A stretch of DNA of 64,000 bases from Streptomyces sp. AC558_RSS880 (lineage in GTDB: Bacteria; Actinomycetota; Actinomycetes; Streptomycetales; Streptomycetaceae): assembly GCF_019049255.1 (NCBI RefSeq), contig NZ_JAGMUJ010000020.1, positions 22,800 through 86,799 of the forward strand. Direction: 5' to 3'. Positions 44,039 through 52,869 of this stretch are shown in pieces. Numbering within the stretch: position 1 is the first letter of the stretch; every line of letters begins with the position of its first letter. A program made the position numbers and the translations under genes. The notes under the pieces are model-generated. The model was not told where the DNA came from and ran no database searches. It was given only the letters and a program-made list of their open reading frames with translations.

Positions 44039-44157
44039 GACACCAAAGGAACGGTCAAGAATTCGTTAGCGGCTCGAAACATCGGAATAGTTGCCTCGGT
44101 GTACGGGGTTCGGTCTGCACGTATCCCTGTACACGGCCGGCCCTGGAGGCACCCTTC

Positions 44158-45891
44158 ATGACGCAGACGACGACCGACCGTCCCTCCGGCGGAGCGGGCG
44201 GGGCCGTGGTCCCGGTGCTCGCCTTCGCGGGCATCGCCGTCGCGGTGATGCAGACCCTGCTGGTCCCGGTCGTCAAGGATCTGCCGCACCTGCTGGACAC
44301 CACCCCCGCCGACGCGACCTGGGTACTGACCTCGACCCTGCTGTCCGGCGCCGTGGCCACCCCGATCATGGGCCGCCTCGGCGACCTCTACGGCAAGCGC
44401 CGCATGCTGGTCACCAGCCTCGCGGTGATGGTGGTCGGCGCGCTGGTCAGCGCGTTCACCAGTGATCTCCTGCTGATGATCGCCGGCCGTACGCTCCAGG
44501 GCTTCGCGATGGGCGCCATCCCGCTCGGGATCGGCCTGATGCGCGACATGCTGCCCCACGAGCGGCTGGGCTCGGCGATGGCCCTGATGAGTTCCTCCAT
44601 AGGCGTCGGCGGCGGTCTCGCGCTGCCCGCCGCCGCGCTGGTCGCCCAGCACTCCGACTGGCACGTCCTCTACTTCGGCGCCGCCGGCCTCGGCGTCCTC
44701 TCGATCGCGCTCACCCTGACCGTCGTACCCGAATCCCCGGTGCGGGCGAAGGGCACCTTCGACCTGCCGGGCGCGCTGGGCCTGTCCGCCGGGCTGGTGC
44801 TGTTCCTCCTCCCCGTCTCCAAGGGCGGCGACTGGGGCTGGACCTCCGGCACCACGCTGACCCTGTTCGCCGCGGCGGCCGTGGTGCTGCTGCTGTGGGG
44901 CCTGATGGAGCTGCGCGTCCCCGCGCCCCTGGTGGACCTGCGCACCAGCGCCCGCCGTGAGGTCCTGCTCACCAACCTCGCGTCGATCATGGTCGGCGTC
45001 TCCTTCTTCGTCGTCTCCCTGGTCCTCCCCCAGCTGCTCCAGCTCCCCGCCGGCCACGGGCTCGGCCAGTCGATGGTGGTCGCGGGCCTGTGCGTGGCCC
45101 CGCTGGGCGTGACGATGATGTTCACGGCCCCCGTCTACGCCCGGCTGTCCGCCCGGTACGGCCCGAAGACCACCCTCATCCTCGGCCTGCTGATCATCGC
45201 GGCCGGCTACGGCGGCGGCCTCGGCCTGATGGACGCCGCCTGGCAGACCGTCGTCACCTCGGTGGTCATCGGCGCGGGCATCGGCCTCGCCTACTCCTCC
45301 CTGCCCGCGCTGATCATCGGCGCGGTCCCGGCCTCGGAGACCGGCGCGGCGAACGGCCTCAACACCCTGATGCGGTCCATCGGCACGTCGGTGTCGAGCG
45401 CCGTCATCGGCATGGTCCTGGCGAACACGGCGGACACCGTGGGCGGCGCGGAGATCCCGACCCTCCACGGCTTCCGGATCTCCTTCCTGATCGCGACGGC
45501 GGCGGTGGCCGTGGGCCTGGCCCTCGCCCTCTTCCTGCCCGCCGGGCGCCCGTCGGCCCACCCGCGACTGCGGGCGAGCAGCGAGGAGGACGCGAACCTG
45601 GAACGCGCGGAGGCGGCCCTGCGCGGCTTCCGCGGCCGGGTCCTGGACGCCACCGGCGCCCCCGTCGCCCGCGCCGAGGTCGCCCTGGTCGACCGCCACG
45701 GCCGCCGGGCCGGTGCCACCGTCTCCGCCCACGACGGCGGCTACGCCCTCGCCGTCCCCGCCGGGGGTGCGTACGTCCTGGCCGTCCGCGCGGCCGGCCA
45801 CGCCCCGCTCGCCTCCCCGGCCCGCCACGAGGGCGACGGGCGCCCGGTCGACCTGGACCTGTCCCTGCCGGGCGAGACGGTCTCCACCTGA
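44158..45891 (+). CDS. MFS transporter fused to a carboxypeptidase-regulatory-like domain
   Basis: 577 aa. ATG 44158 with TGGAGG upstream. Residues 1-465 are a 14-segment DHA2-type exporter (motif A MGRLGDLYGKRRML; PVVKDLPHLLDTT). Residues about 485-560 form a soluble beta-sandwich (GFRGRVLDATGAPVARAEVA, AHDGGYALAVPAGGAYVLAV) of the carboxypeptidase D regulatory / SpaA-like type, which would follow the last membrane segment. Role of the fusion is unknown; it may sense or chaperone substrate. Confidence 0.88.
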   Translation: MTQTTTDRPSGGAGGAVVPVLAFAGIAVAVMQTLLVPVVKDLPHLLDTTPADATWVLTSTLLSGAVATPIMGRLGDLYGKRRMLVTSLAVMVVGALVSAFTSDLLLMIAGRTLQGFAMGAIPLGIGLMRDMLPHERLGSAMALMSSSIGVGGGLALPAAALVAQHSDWHVLYFGAAGLGVLSIALTLTVVPESPVRAKGTFDLPGALGLSAGLVLFLLPVSKGGDWGWTSGTTLTLFAAAAVVLLLWGLMELRVPAPLVDLRTSARREVLLTNLASIMVGVSFFVVSLVLPQLLQLPAGHGLGQSMVVAGLCVAPLGVTMMFTAPVYARLSARYGPKTTLILGLLIIAAGYGGGLGLMDAAWQTVVTSVVIGAGIGLAYSSLPALIIGAVPASETGAANGLNTLMRSIGTSVSSAVIGMVLANTADTVGGAEIPTLHGFRISFLIATAAVAVGLALALFLPAGRPSAHPRLRASSEEDANLERAEAALRGFRGRVLDATGAPVARAEVALVDRHGRRAGATVSAHDGGYALAVPAGGAYVLAVRAAGHAPLASPARHEGDGRPVDLDLSLPGETVST

Positions 45892-45989
45892 CCTTTGTTA
45901 CCCAGTGGTACCCCTGCCGGCCGGTCCGGCGGGGAGTACGGCAGCATGGGCCCGTGCACACACGTACGCCCTCGGAAGAGGCGAGCCCC

Positions 45990-46640
45990 ATGGCGATGAC
46001 ACCCGGGCCCGGGATCCTGGCCGCGTTCGAGGCGGCGAAGGGCTTCATGCCCGTGGACGAGGGCCTGGCCCTGTACGCGGCGGCGGCCGAGGCCGGCCGT
46101 CTCGGACTGCCGCTCCTGGAGATCGGCAGCTACTGCGGCCGCTCCACGATCCTGCTCGCCGACGCGGCCCGCGCGGCCGGTGTCACCGCGCTCACCGTGG
46201 ACCACCACCGCGGCAGCGAGGAGCAGCAGCCCGGCTGGGAGTACCACGACCCGGAGACGGTCGACCCCGAACTGGGCCTGATGGACACCCTCCCCACCTT
46301 CCGCCGCACCCTGCACCGGGCGGGCCTGGAGGACCACGTGGTGGCCCTGGTCGGCCGCTCCCCCCGGATCGCCGCCCTCTGGGCCTCCCCGCTCGCCCTC
46401 GTCTTCATCGACGGCGGCCACACCGACGAACACGCCACCGCCGACTACGAAGGCTGGGCCCCGCACGTCACCGAGGGCGGCCTGCTCGTCATCCACGACG
46501 TCTTCCCCGACCCGGTGGACGAGTTCACCGGCCAGGCGCCGTACCGCGTCCACCTCCGGGCTCTCGCGTCCGGCGCGTTCACCGAGGTCTCGGCCACCGG
46601 ATCCCTGCGCGTACTGCGCCGTACCGGCACGGGCGTCTGA
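45990..46640 (+). CDS. Class I SAM-dependent methyltransferase
   Basis: 216 aa. ATG 45990 has GGAAGAGG upstream (GTG 45955 is an alternative). Methyltransf_24 fold: LLEIGSYCGRSTILLADAA (SAM-binding loop), LTVDHHRGSEEQQ, LVFIDGGHTDEHATADYEGW and GGLLVIHDVF with metal-binding-type acidic residues, as in O-methyltransferases. Substrate unknown. Followed 18 bp later by the amidase gene. Confidence 0.87.
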   Translation: MAMTPGPGILAAFEAAKGFMPVDEGLALYAAAAEAGRLGLPLLEIGSYCGRSTILLADAARAAGVTALTVDHHRGSEEQQPGWEYHDPETVDPELGLMDTLPTFRRTLHRAGLEDHVVALVGRSPRIAALWASPLALVFIDGGHTDEHATADYEGWAPHVTEGGLLVIHDVFPDPVDEFTGQAPYRVHLRALASGAFTEVSATGSLRVLRRTGTGV

Positions 46641-46658
46641 CACCGCTAGGGTGGCTGC

Positions 46659-47606
46659 GTGTCGTACACAGGTCCCGGTTTCGATCCGCCCCAGCCCCGG
46701 AGGTCCCGCCGCGGGCCCCTGACCGTGGCACTCGTCGCGCTGGTGCCGGGTGCGCTGCTCGGGTGGGCCGTGTACGCCGCGGTGGGCGGCTCCGGGGGCG
46801 ACGAGGGGGCGGGGAGCGCCGCCGCTTCCCCCTCCCCATCCGCTTCCGCTTCCGCCTCGTCCCGTACGTCGTCGCCGGCGCCGTCCGCGAGTTCCGAGGA
46901 CGAGAAGCCCAGCGCCTCCGCCGCCGCGGGCGGCCCCCTCAAGGGCAAGGTCGTCGTCATCGACCCCGGGCACAACCCGGAGAACTTCAAGCACACCGCC
47001 GAGATCAACCGCCAGGTGGACATCGGGACCAACCGCAAGGAGTGCGACACCACCGGCACGTCCACCGACGACGGTTACGCCGAGGCCGACTTCACCCTCG
47101 ACGTCGCCCACCGGATGCGCGCGCTCCTCGAGAAGCAGGGCGCCACCGTGAAGCTGACGCAGGACGGGGACCGGCCGTTCGGCCCGTGCGTGGACGAGCG
47201 GGCCCGGATCGGCAACAGGGCGAAGGCCGACGCCGTCGTCTCGATCCACGCGGACGGCTCGGGCACCGGCAACCGCGGCTTCCACGTGATCCTCCCCGGC
47301 GCCGTGCGCGCCGGTGCCGCCGACACCCGCGCCATCGTCGAGCCGTCCGGCGACCTCGGTACGCGCATCGCGGGCAACTTCGTCCGCGTCACCGGCAGCG
47401 CGCCCTCCAACTACGTCGGCGGCGGCACCGGGCTCGTCACGCGTAAGGACCTGGGCGGTCTCAATCTGTCAACGGTTCCCAAGGTGTTCATCGAGTGCGG
47501 CAACATGCGCGATAGCAAGGACGCGGCGCTGCTGACCAGCGGTGCCTGGCGGCAGAAAGCGGCGCAAGGGATTTCCGACGGAATCGTGAGTTTCCTGCGC
47601 GGGTAG
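46659..47606 (+). CDS. N-acetylmuramoyl-L-alanine amidase (Amidase_3), membrane-anchored
   Basis: 315 aa. GTG 46659. An N-terminal cytoplasmic tail and one membrane segment (LTVALVALVPGALLGWAVYA), a Ser/Ala/Pro linker, then the zinc amidase domain: VVVIDPGHNPENF (Zn His), EADFTLDVAHRMRALLEKQG (Zn Glu), VVSIHADGSGTGNRGFHV (Zn His) and VFIECGNMRDSKDA (catalytic Glu). It cleaves peptide stems from glycan strands in cell-wall remodelling. Confidence 0.93.
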   Translation: MSYTGPGFDPPQPRRSRRGPLTVALVALVPGALLGWAVYAAVGGSGGDEGAGSAAASPSPSASASASSRTSSPAPSASSEDEKPSASAAAGGPLKGKVVVIDPGHNPENFKHTAEINRQVDIGTNRKECDTTGTSTDDGYAEADFTLDVAHRMRALLEKQGATVKLTQDGDRPFGPCVDERARIGNRAKADAVVSIHADGSGTGNRGFHVILPGAVRAGAADTRAIVEPSGDLGTRIAGNFVRVTGSAPSNYVGGGTGLVTRKDLGGLNLSTVPKVFIECGNMRDSKDAALLTSGAWRQKAAQGISDGIVSFLRG

Positions 47607-47764
47607 GGATCAGCGCGCTGATCCGGGCGGACAGCCCGATCCTTCGGACGATAATGTCGTCCACACGATGAGGGGCCACCCCCGCGCTTCCCACCCGGGC
47701 CTTCGGGCGACACGGTGACAGCGACGCCTCTTCCGACGACGAGACGACCTACGAAGGACCTGAA

Positions 47765-48595
47765 GTGAATATCCGCTCCCTCACTCGAGGCGACGGCGTG
47801 GTGATCGGAGCAGCGGTATTGCTGTTCATCGCGTCGTTCCTCGATCTCTACTCGATCGATGGCGTTTCGGACAGCGCGGACATCCCCAGCCTGTGGGACA
47901 GCGGGCCGGTCATACTCGGCATCGTGCTGGCGGGGATCATCGGCGCCGCGCTCGTCGTCGTGGCCCGGGGGCTGCCGCAGCCGCGCAAGGTCGCCGGCCT
48001 CGACCTCGGCCAGTTCGGCACCGCCTTCACGGTGTTCGCCGCCTGGTGCGCGCTCGGCAACATCTTCGACCCGACCGGCGGTTTCGACGGTGAAGGGGGC
48101 TTCTCCGACGACATCGGCGCCGGCACGGGTCTGATCCTGGCCCTCGTCGCCACGCTCGTCATGGCCGCCGCCGCCGTCGCCACCCCCCTGGTGCCCGCCC
48201 TCAAGGGTGCCCTTCTCCCGGCCGCCCGTCCCGCCGCCCCGCAGCCGTACGGCGCTCAGCCGCCCGCCGGTTACGGCTACCCGGGTGCGCAGCAGGCCTC
48301 GTTCGGCGGTCAGCCGCAGCCGGGCCAGCCCGGTCAGCCGCAGCAGCCCTTCCCGGGCCAGCCGCAGCCGGGCCAGCCCGCTCCGGCGCCCGCCGGGGAC
48401 TTCTCGCCGTTCTGGTTCGCCGTGCCGGTGCCCCGTCCGCTGTTCCCGGAGGACGGCTCGCCCACGCCGATCGCCGAACTGGCCCCCGGCACCTGGTACT
48501 TGGCGGTCGAGCAGCGCGGTCCGGCCCTCGTCGCCCAGACCCAGGACGGCCGCCGCGGCGTCCTCCAGGACACCTCGGGCATCCAGCGCGGCTGA
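47765..48595 (+). CDS. DUF5336-like membrane protein
   Basis: 276 aa. GTG 47765 follows GAAGGACC. Four hydrophobic segments in residues 10-150 (GVVIGAAVLLFIASFLDLY; ILGIVLAGIIGAALVVVA; and so on), then a Gln/Pro/Gly-rich linker (PQPGQPGQPQQP) and a short C-terminal beta region (FWFAVPVPRPLFPEDG ... GTWYLAVEQRGPALVAQT). Function unknown. Confidence 0.8.
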   Translation: MNIRSLTRGDGVVIGAAVLLFIASFLDLYSIDGVSDSADIPSLWDSGPVILGIVLAGIIGAALVVVARGLPQPRKVAGLDLGQFGTAFTVFAAWCALGNIFDPTGGFDGEGGFSDDIGAGTGLILALVATLVMAAAAVATPLVPALKGALLPAARPAAPQPYGAQPPAGYGYPGAQQASFGGQPQPGQPGQPQQPFPGQPQPGQPAPAPAGDFSPFWFAVPVPRPLFPEDGSPTPIAELAPGTWYLAVEQRGPALVAQTQDGRRGVLQDTSGIQRG

Positions 48596-48685
48596 CCGGA
48601 TCCGGCCCTTTCTCGTCACGGCCCCCCGCCCCACCGGGCGGGGGGCCGCTGTCGTACGGCGTCGTACGGCGGAGACCCGGCGTGT

Positions 48686-48803
48686 TCAGCCGACGCGGAC
48701 GACGCCGTGCGCGCCGCGCTCCGCGTCGGTCATCACATGGGTGACGAACGGGTGGTCGCCCGCCTCCGGGAAGGACAGCTCGACGAACCCGCCCGCTGCC
48801 GCT
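48686..48803 (-). pseudogene. Relic of a multicopper oxidase / nitrite reductase C terminus
   Basis: Only the last ~35 codons remain: GGFVELSFPEAGDHPFVTHV then MTDAERGAHGVVRVG and stop. This closely resembles the end of cupredoxin domains (EltFpeaGhYPFVsHaM.dAekGAhG). Upstream the frame turns to Arg/Ala-rich junk, so the gene was cut off by a deletion. Confidence 0.6.
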
Positions 48804-48804
48804 G

Positions 48805-48903
48805 CTGCGGCAGATCGAGGACCGGCACCCTGGTGTCTTCGCGGTGGACTACCGACAGCGCGGCCCGAAGGCATGGCGCCTGCTGCCGGTAGTCCACCGC
48901 TGA
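48805..48903 (+). pseudogene. Relic of an unidentified gene's 3' end
   Basis: Reads LRQIEDRHPGVFAVDYRQRG, PKAWRLLPVVHR and stop, with normal codon use but no start and no upstream frame. It abuts the multicopper-oxidase relic on the other strand, as if both were left by one deletion. Family not recognised. Confidence 0.4.
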
Positions 48904-48965
48904 ACTTCCCCGCGGGCCCGGGGCGTTCCGGGTTTCAACCCGACGTTCGGGGCCATTCGGAAAGC

Positions 48966-49259
48966 ATGTCCCCTCGCTATCGCACTGGTTCCAACTCCGC
49001 GGGGACGGTCGTCGCGGTGATCGCGGACATCATGGCCGTCATCCTCGGACTCTGGATTCTGATGTACCTGCTGGACGCCAACCGGGGCAACGACCTGGTC
49101 CAGTTCGTCCACGACACGGCCAACTGGCTGGCCACCTGGTCCCGTGACCTCTTCACCTTCGACGAGGCCTGGGCCCGTGTGGTCGCCGGCTACGGCCTGG
49201 CCGCCGTCGTCTACCTGTTCATCGGCCACGCCATCGCCGGCCGACTGCGCCGCCACTGA
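48966..49259 (+). CDS. Small membrane protein, 97 aa
   Basis: ATG 48966 with GGAAAG upstream. Two membrane segments (VVAVIADIMAVILGLWILMY; GYGLAAVVYLFIGHAIAG) flank an amphipathic stretch (VQFVHDTANWLATWSRDLF). Widespread in streptomycetes as hypothetical by impression. Codons for its second half are the source of a duplicated 56-bp block that reappears after its stop. Confidence 0.8.
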   Translation: MSPRYRTGSNSAGTVVAVIADIMAVILGLWILMYLLDANRGNDLVQFVHDTANWLATWSRDLFTFDEAWARVVAGYGLAAVVYLFIGHAIAGRLRRH

Positions 49260-49375
49260 GGCCACCCCCAGCCCCGGACACCACGCCCCACTGGTCCCGT
49301 GACCCGGGGGTCTGGGGGGCACCCCCAGTGAACACAGCACCTTCGACGAGGCCTGGGCCCGTGTGGTCGCCGGCT
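49136..49375. repeat. Partial gene duplication interrupted by an interspersed hairpin
   Basis: CTGGTCCCGTGACC (49136-49149) and the 38 bases 49154-49191, inside the 97-aa gene, recur at 49291-49304 and 49338-49375. In the copy the 4 bases between them (TCTT) are replaced by 33 bases containing GGGGGTCTGGGGGGCACCCC, a hairpin of a kind scattered in streptomycete genomes. The copy ends on the first base of the stop anticodon triplet of the neighbouring minus-strand gene. Confidence 0.85.
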
Positions 49376-50451
49376 CAAGCGAGCGAGCAGCAGTCCGGGT
49401 CCAGTCCCCTGGGCAGCAGGTCGCCGCCGAAGACCGCGCAGGTGGCCTCGTGGCCGCCGAGGGCGGCGACCGCCAGCAGCAGCGAGCCGGCGGTCCACGT
49501 GGTCAGCTCGCGCGGCCAGATCGCGTCGTCCTCGAAGACGTAGCCCGTCCAGTACAGGCCGGTCTCCGGATCGCGCAGGTGCTGGATCGACTGGAGCACC
49601 TCCAGCGCGCGGTCGGACTCGCCCATCGCCCAGAGGGCCAGGGCGAGTTCGGCCGACTCGCCGCCGGTCACCCACGGGTTGGGCACCACGCAGCGCACCC
49701 CGAGTCCGGGGACGACGAAGCGGTCCCAGCCCTCCTCGATCCGGGCCTTGGCCTCCGCGCCGGTGAGCGCGCCGCCGAGCACCGGGTAGTACCAGTCCAT
49801 GGAGTAGCGGTCCTTGTCGAGGAACCGCTCCGGGTGGTGCCGGATCGCGTGTCGCAGCGCGCCCGCCGCCAACTCCCAGTCCGGCTGCGGCTCCTCGCGC
49901 TGCTCGGCGACGGCCAGCGCGCAGCGCAGCGCGTGGTGGACGGAGGAGGAGCCGGTGAGCAGCGCGTCCGCGGTGGGCGTGCCGTCGTCGTCGCGCCGCC
50001 AGCCGATCTGCCCGCCGGGCTGCTGCAGCCGCAGCACGAACTCCACCGCCGCGTACACCACCGGCCACATGCGGTCCAGGAATGTGTCGTCACCGGTGGA
50101 GAGGTAGTGGTGCCACACGCCGACCGCGACGTAGGCGACGAAGTTGGTCTCCCGGCCCCGGTCGGTGACGTCGAGCGGGTCGCCGTCGGCGTAGGCCGCG
50201 TACCAGGAGCCGTCCGCCAACTGGTGCCGGGCCAGCCAGAGGTAGGCCCGCTCGGCGGCGGCGTGCTCGCCCGCCGTGTCCAGGGCCATCGCGGCCTCGA
50301 CGTGGTCCCACGGGTCGAGGTGGTGCCCCCGGAACCAGGGGATCGCCCCGTCCTCCCGCTGCACGGCGAGGATGCCGGCGACGGTCGCGGCGGCCTGCCC
50401 TGCGGTCAGGACCCCGGGCAGGACCAGGTGTTCGGTCCGGGGGGTCGTCAC
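49375..50451 (-). CDS. Alpha/alpha-toroid (prenyltransferase/terpene-cyclase-like) protein
   Basis: 358 aa from GTG 50451, which overlaps the methyltransferase TGA. Toroid helices with QREDGAIPWFRGHHLDPWDH, LWLARHQLADGSWYAAYADG and SVHHALRCALAVAE; usually annotated prenyltransferase, but motifs also fit a glycoside-hydrolase-like barrel. Third gene of the glycosyltransferase - methyltransferase operon; likely modifies the same glycan or lipid product. Its 3' end abuts the duplicated 38-bp block. Confidence 0.82.
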   Translation of the reverse strand: MTTPRTEHLVLPGVLTAGQAAATVAGILAVQREDGAIPWFRGHHLDPWDHVEAAMALDTAGEHAAAERAYLWLARHQLADGSWYAAYADGDPLDVTDRGRETNFVAYVAVGVWHHYLSTGDDTFLDRMWPVVYAAVEFVLRLQQPGGQIGWRRDDDGTPTADALLTGSSSVHHALRCALAVAEQREEPQPDWELAAGALRHAIRHHPERFLDKDRYSMDWYYPVLGGALTGAEAKARIEEGWDRFVVPGLGVRCVVPNPWVTGGESAELALALWAMGESDRALEVLQSIQHLRDPETGLYWTGYVFEDDAIWPRELTTWTAGSLLLAVAALGGHEATCAVFGGDLLPRGLDPDCCSLA

Positions 50452-51218
50452 GTGGCGTCCGCCTCGGCCCCGGCCGCGGCCCCCGTCTCGGCCGCGGCGC
50501 GCGGCAGGTGCGGCTTGGTCGCGTACGCCACGAAGCTCTTGCCGATCAGCGGGTTCAGCGCCTGCTCCGCGACCCGGGTGGCCAGGGGCTTCTTCATGAT
50601 GTCCCAGACCAGCAGCTTGTGGTACGCCCGCACCGGCAGCGCCTTGTCGTTGTCCACGCCGAACGCGCACTTCAGCCACCAGTACGGCGAGTGCAGCGCG
50701 TGCGCGTGGTGGGTGCCGTACGGGCGCAGACCCGCCTCGCGGATCTTCGCGAGCAGCTCGTCCGCCTTGTAGATGCGGATGTGGCCGCCCTCGACCTCGT
50801 GGTAGGCGTCGGACAGCGTCCAGCACACCTTCTCCGGGCCGTAGCGCGGCACGGTGATCGCGATCCGGCCGCCGGGCTTGAGCACGCGCACCATCTCGGC
50901 GAGGACGCCCTTGTCGTCGGGGATGTGCTCCATCACCTCGGAGATGATGACGACGTCGAAGGACTCGTCGGGGAAGGGCAGGGCGAGGGCGTCGCCCTCC
51001 ATGGCGGTGGCGGTGGCCCCCGCGGGTGCCTCCCCGGCCTCCTTCATCGCCGCGAACCACTTGGCGACCTCGCGGATCTCCTCGCCGTTCTGGTCCAGCG
51101 CCACGACCTGCGCGCCGCGCCGGTAGCACTCGAAGGCGTGCCGGCCGGCCCCGCAGCCGAGGTCCAGGACGCGGTCGCCCGGGGCGAGCGGGAACCGGGA
51201 GAAGTCGACGGTCAGCAC
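50448..51218 (-). CDS. Class I SAM-dependent methyltransferase
   Basis: 256 aa, GTG 51218. SAM fold: GDRVLDLGCGAGRHAFECYR, VALDQNGEEIREV, ALPFPDESFDVVIISEVMEH and VLKPGGRIAITVP, a UbiE/Methyltransf_11 type. The C-terminal part (HAHALHSPYWWLKCAFGVDN) is hydrophobic and may bind a lipid-like substrate. Overlaps the glycosyltransferase gene by 7 bp and the toroid gene by GTGA. Confidence 0.9.
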   Translation of the reverse strand: MLTVDFSRFPLAPGDRVLDLGCGAGRHAFECYRRGAQVVALDQNGEEIREVAKWFAAMKEAGEAPAGATATAMEGDALALPFPDESFDVVIISEVMEHIPDDKGVLAEMVRVLKPGGRIAITVPRYGPEKVCWTLSDAYHEVEGGHIRIYKADELLAKIREAGLRPYGTHHAHALHSPYWWLKCAFGVDNDKALPVRAYHKLLVWDIMKKPLATRVAEQALNPLIGKSFVAYATKPHLPRAAAETGAAAGAEADAT

Positions 51219-52663
51219 GTGGCCCTGCTTTCGCGGTCGGAGGTGTCGGCTGTGTCCACGGGTACGGCGCCCGTGTCCGGGAGGACGTCTGTGCCTGTCG
51301 GGGCCGGACGGCGCGGAGCCGGTTCCATCGCGCGGGCGGCGCCCGTGTCCCGGCCCGCGCGGGCCATCGCCTCGCGGTAGTGGGCCACCGTGCCCTGGGC
51401 CGCGCGTGCCCAGGTGAAGTGCCGCAGCACCCGCTCCCGGCCGGCCGCCCCGAGCCGGGCGCGCAGCTCCGGGTCCCCGAGCAGCCGGGTCAGCGCGGCG
51501 GCCAGCGCCCCCGCGTCGCCGGGCGGTACGGCGAGACACGTCTCCCCGTCGCGGCCGGCCACCTCGGGAATCGCCCCGCCGGTCGTGGCGACCAGCGGGG
51601 TACCCGTGGCCATGGCCTCGGCGGCCGGCAGGGAGAACCCCTCGTACAGCGACGGCACGCACGCGACCTGCGCCGACCGCACCAGGTCGACGAGTTCGGC
51701 GTCCGAGATGCCCTTGACGAACTCGACGGCGCCCTCGAGGCCGTACCGCTCCATCGCCTGCGCGACGGGCCCCTCCGCGGGCCGCTTGCCGACCACGACG
51801 AGGTGCGCCCCGGGCTGTTCGGCGCGTACCTTCGCCAGCGCCTCGACGAGGAAGACCAGCCCCTTCAGCGGCACGTCCGCGCTGGACGTGGTCACGATCC
51901 GGCCCGGTACGACCGGCACCGACGGATCGGGCGCGAACAGGTCGGTGTCGGCGCCGATGTGGACGACGTGGACGCGGTCCCGCCGTACGCCGAGGTCGTC
52001 GACGATCTCCTGGCGGGAGCTGCCGGAGACGGTGAGCACGGACGGCAGGCGGCGCGCCACCCTCTTCTGCATCCGCGTGAAGGCGTACCAGCGGCGCACC
52101 GAGTACCGCCGCTGCCAGTTCTCGGCGGCGTCCAGTTCCAGCCGCCGGTCGACGGTGATGGGGTGGTGGATGGTGGTCACCAGGGGGGCGCCGAGGTCGC
52201 CGAGGAGGCCGTAGCCGAGGGTCTGGTTGTCGTGGACGACGTCGAAGTCGCCGCGCCGGGCGCGCAGATGGCGGCGGGCGCGCAGGGAGAACGTCAGCGG
52301 CTCGGGGAAACCGCCGGTCCACATCGTGCCGACCTCGAGCGCGTCGATCCAGTCCCGGTACTCGTCGCGCTTCGGGGTGCGGAAGGGGTCCGGCTGGCGG
52401 TAGAGGTCGAGGCTGGGCAGTTCGGTCAGGCTCGGCCCGTCACGGTCCTCGTCGAGGACGTCGAGTATGGGATAGGGCTGGGCGCCGATGACCTCGACGC
52501 GGTGTCCGAGGCGGGCGAGTTCGCGGGAGAGGTGGCGTACGTAGACGCCCTGCCCGCCGCAGAACGGGTTTCCCTTATAGGTGAGGAGTGCGATGCGGAG
52601 CGGTCGCAAGCCGTCGGATGCGGGCCCCTGCGAGGGCCCGGCCTGACTGGCCTCAGCGGTCAC
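51212..52663 (-). CDS. Glycosyltransferase family 4
   Basis: 483 aa from GTG 52663. GT-B fold: LRIALLTYKGNPFCGGQGVY at the acceptor domain; donor domain with TSSADVPLKGLVFLVEALAK and the E-x7-E motif SLYEGFSLPAAEAMATGTPL. A disordered Pro/Thr tail follows residue 440. First gene of the operon; a KstR-type operator lies 55-68 bp upstream of its start, suggesting regulation by the divergent TetR protein. Confidence 0.92.
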   Translation of the reverse strand: MTAEASQAGPSQGPASDGLRPLRIALLTYKGNPFCGGQGVYVRHLSRELARLGHRVEVIGAQPYPILDVLDEDRDGPSLTELPSLDLYRQPDPFRTPKRDEYRDWIDALEVGTMWTGGFPEPLTFSLRARRHLRARRGDFDVVHDNQTLGYGLLGDLGAPLVTTIHHPITVDRRLELDAAENWQRRYSVRRWYAFTRMQKRVARRLPSVLTVSGSSRQEIVDDLGVRRDRVHVVHIGADTDLFAPDPSVPVVPGRIVTTSSADVPLKGLVFLVEALAKVRAEQPGAHLVVVGKRPAEGPVAQAMERYGLEGAVEFVKGISDAELVDLVRSAQVACVPSLYEGFSLPAAEAMATGTPLVATTGGAIPEVAGRDGETCLAVPPGDAGALAAALTRLLGDPELRARLGAAGRERVLRHFTWARAAQGTVAHYREAMARAGRDTGAARAMEPAPRRPAPTGTDVLPDTGAVPVDTADTSDRESRATC

Positions 52664-52717
52664 TCTGGGCCCCCTTCTCCCTGCACGGTCACGCGAGATT
52701 ACGCCGGGACGCTCATC

Positions 52718-52731
52718 TAGAACAAGTTTCA
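52718..52731. promoter_or_regulatory. KstR-type operator between glycosyltransferase operon and kstR-like gene
   Basis: TAGAACAAGTTTCA fits the KstR consensus TnnAACnnGTTnnA at every defined base. It lies between the divergent starts at 52663 and 52870, placed to control both. Confidence 0.75.
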
Positions 52732-52869
52732 GAGTTGATCGTTCGGAGGATCCGAATCTACCGGCAGGTAAGGGTGCTGGCAGCAGCGGATCAGGTGATT
52801 CACGCCACGACGGACGGCATGCCATGCTGTCTGATCATCCATCCTCACCGACTGTCACGGACGGGACCC

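Noticed and set aside
49375..52663. Terpenoid biosynthetic gene cluster
   Set aside because: Only a toroid-fold protein, a methyltransferase and a glycosyltransferase; no prenyl-diphosphate synthase or cyclase with DDxxD or DxDD motifs was seen.
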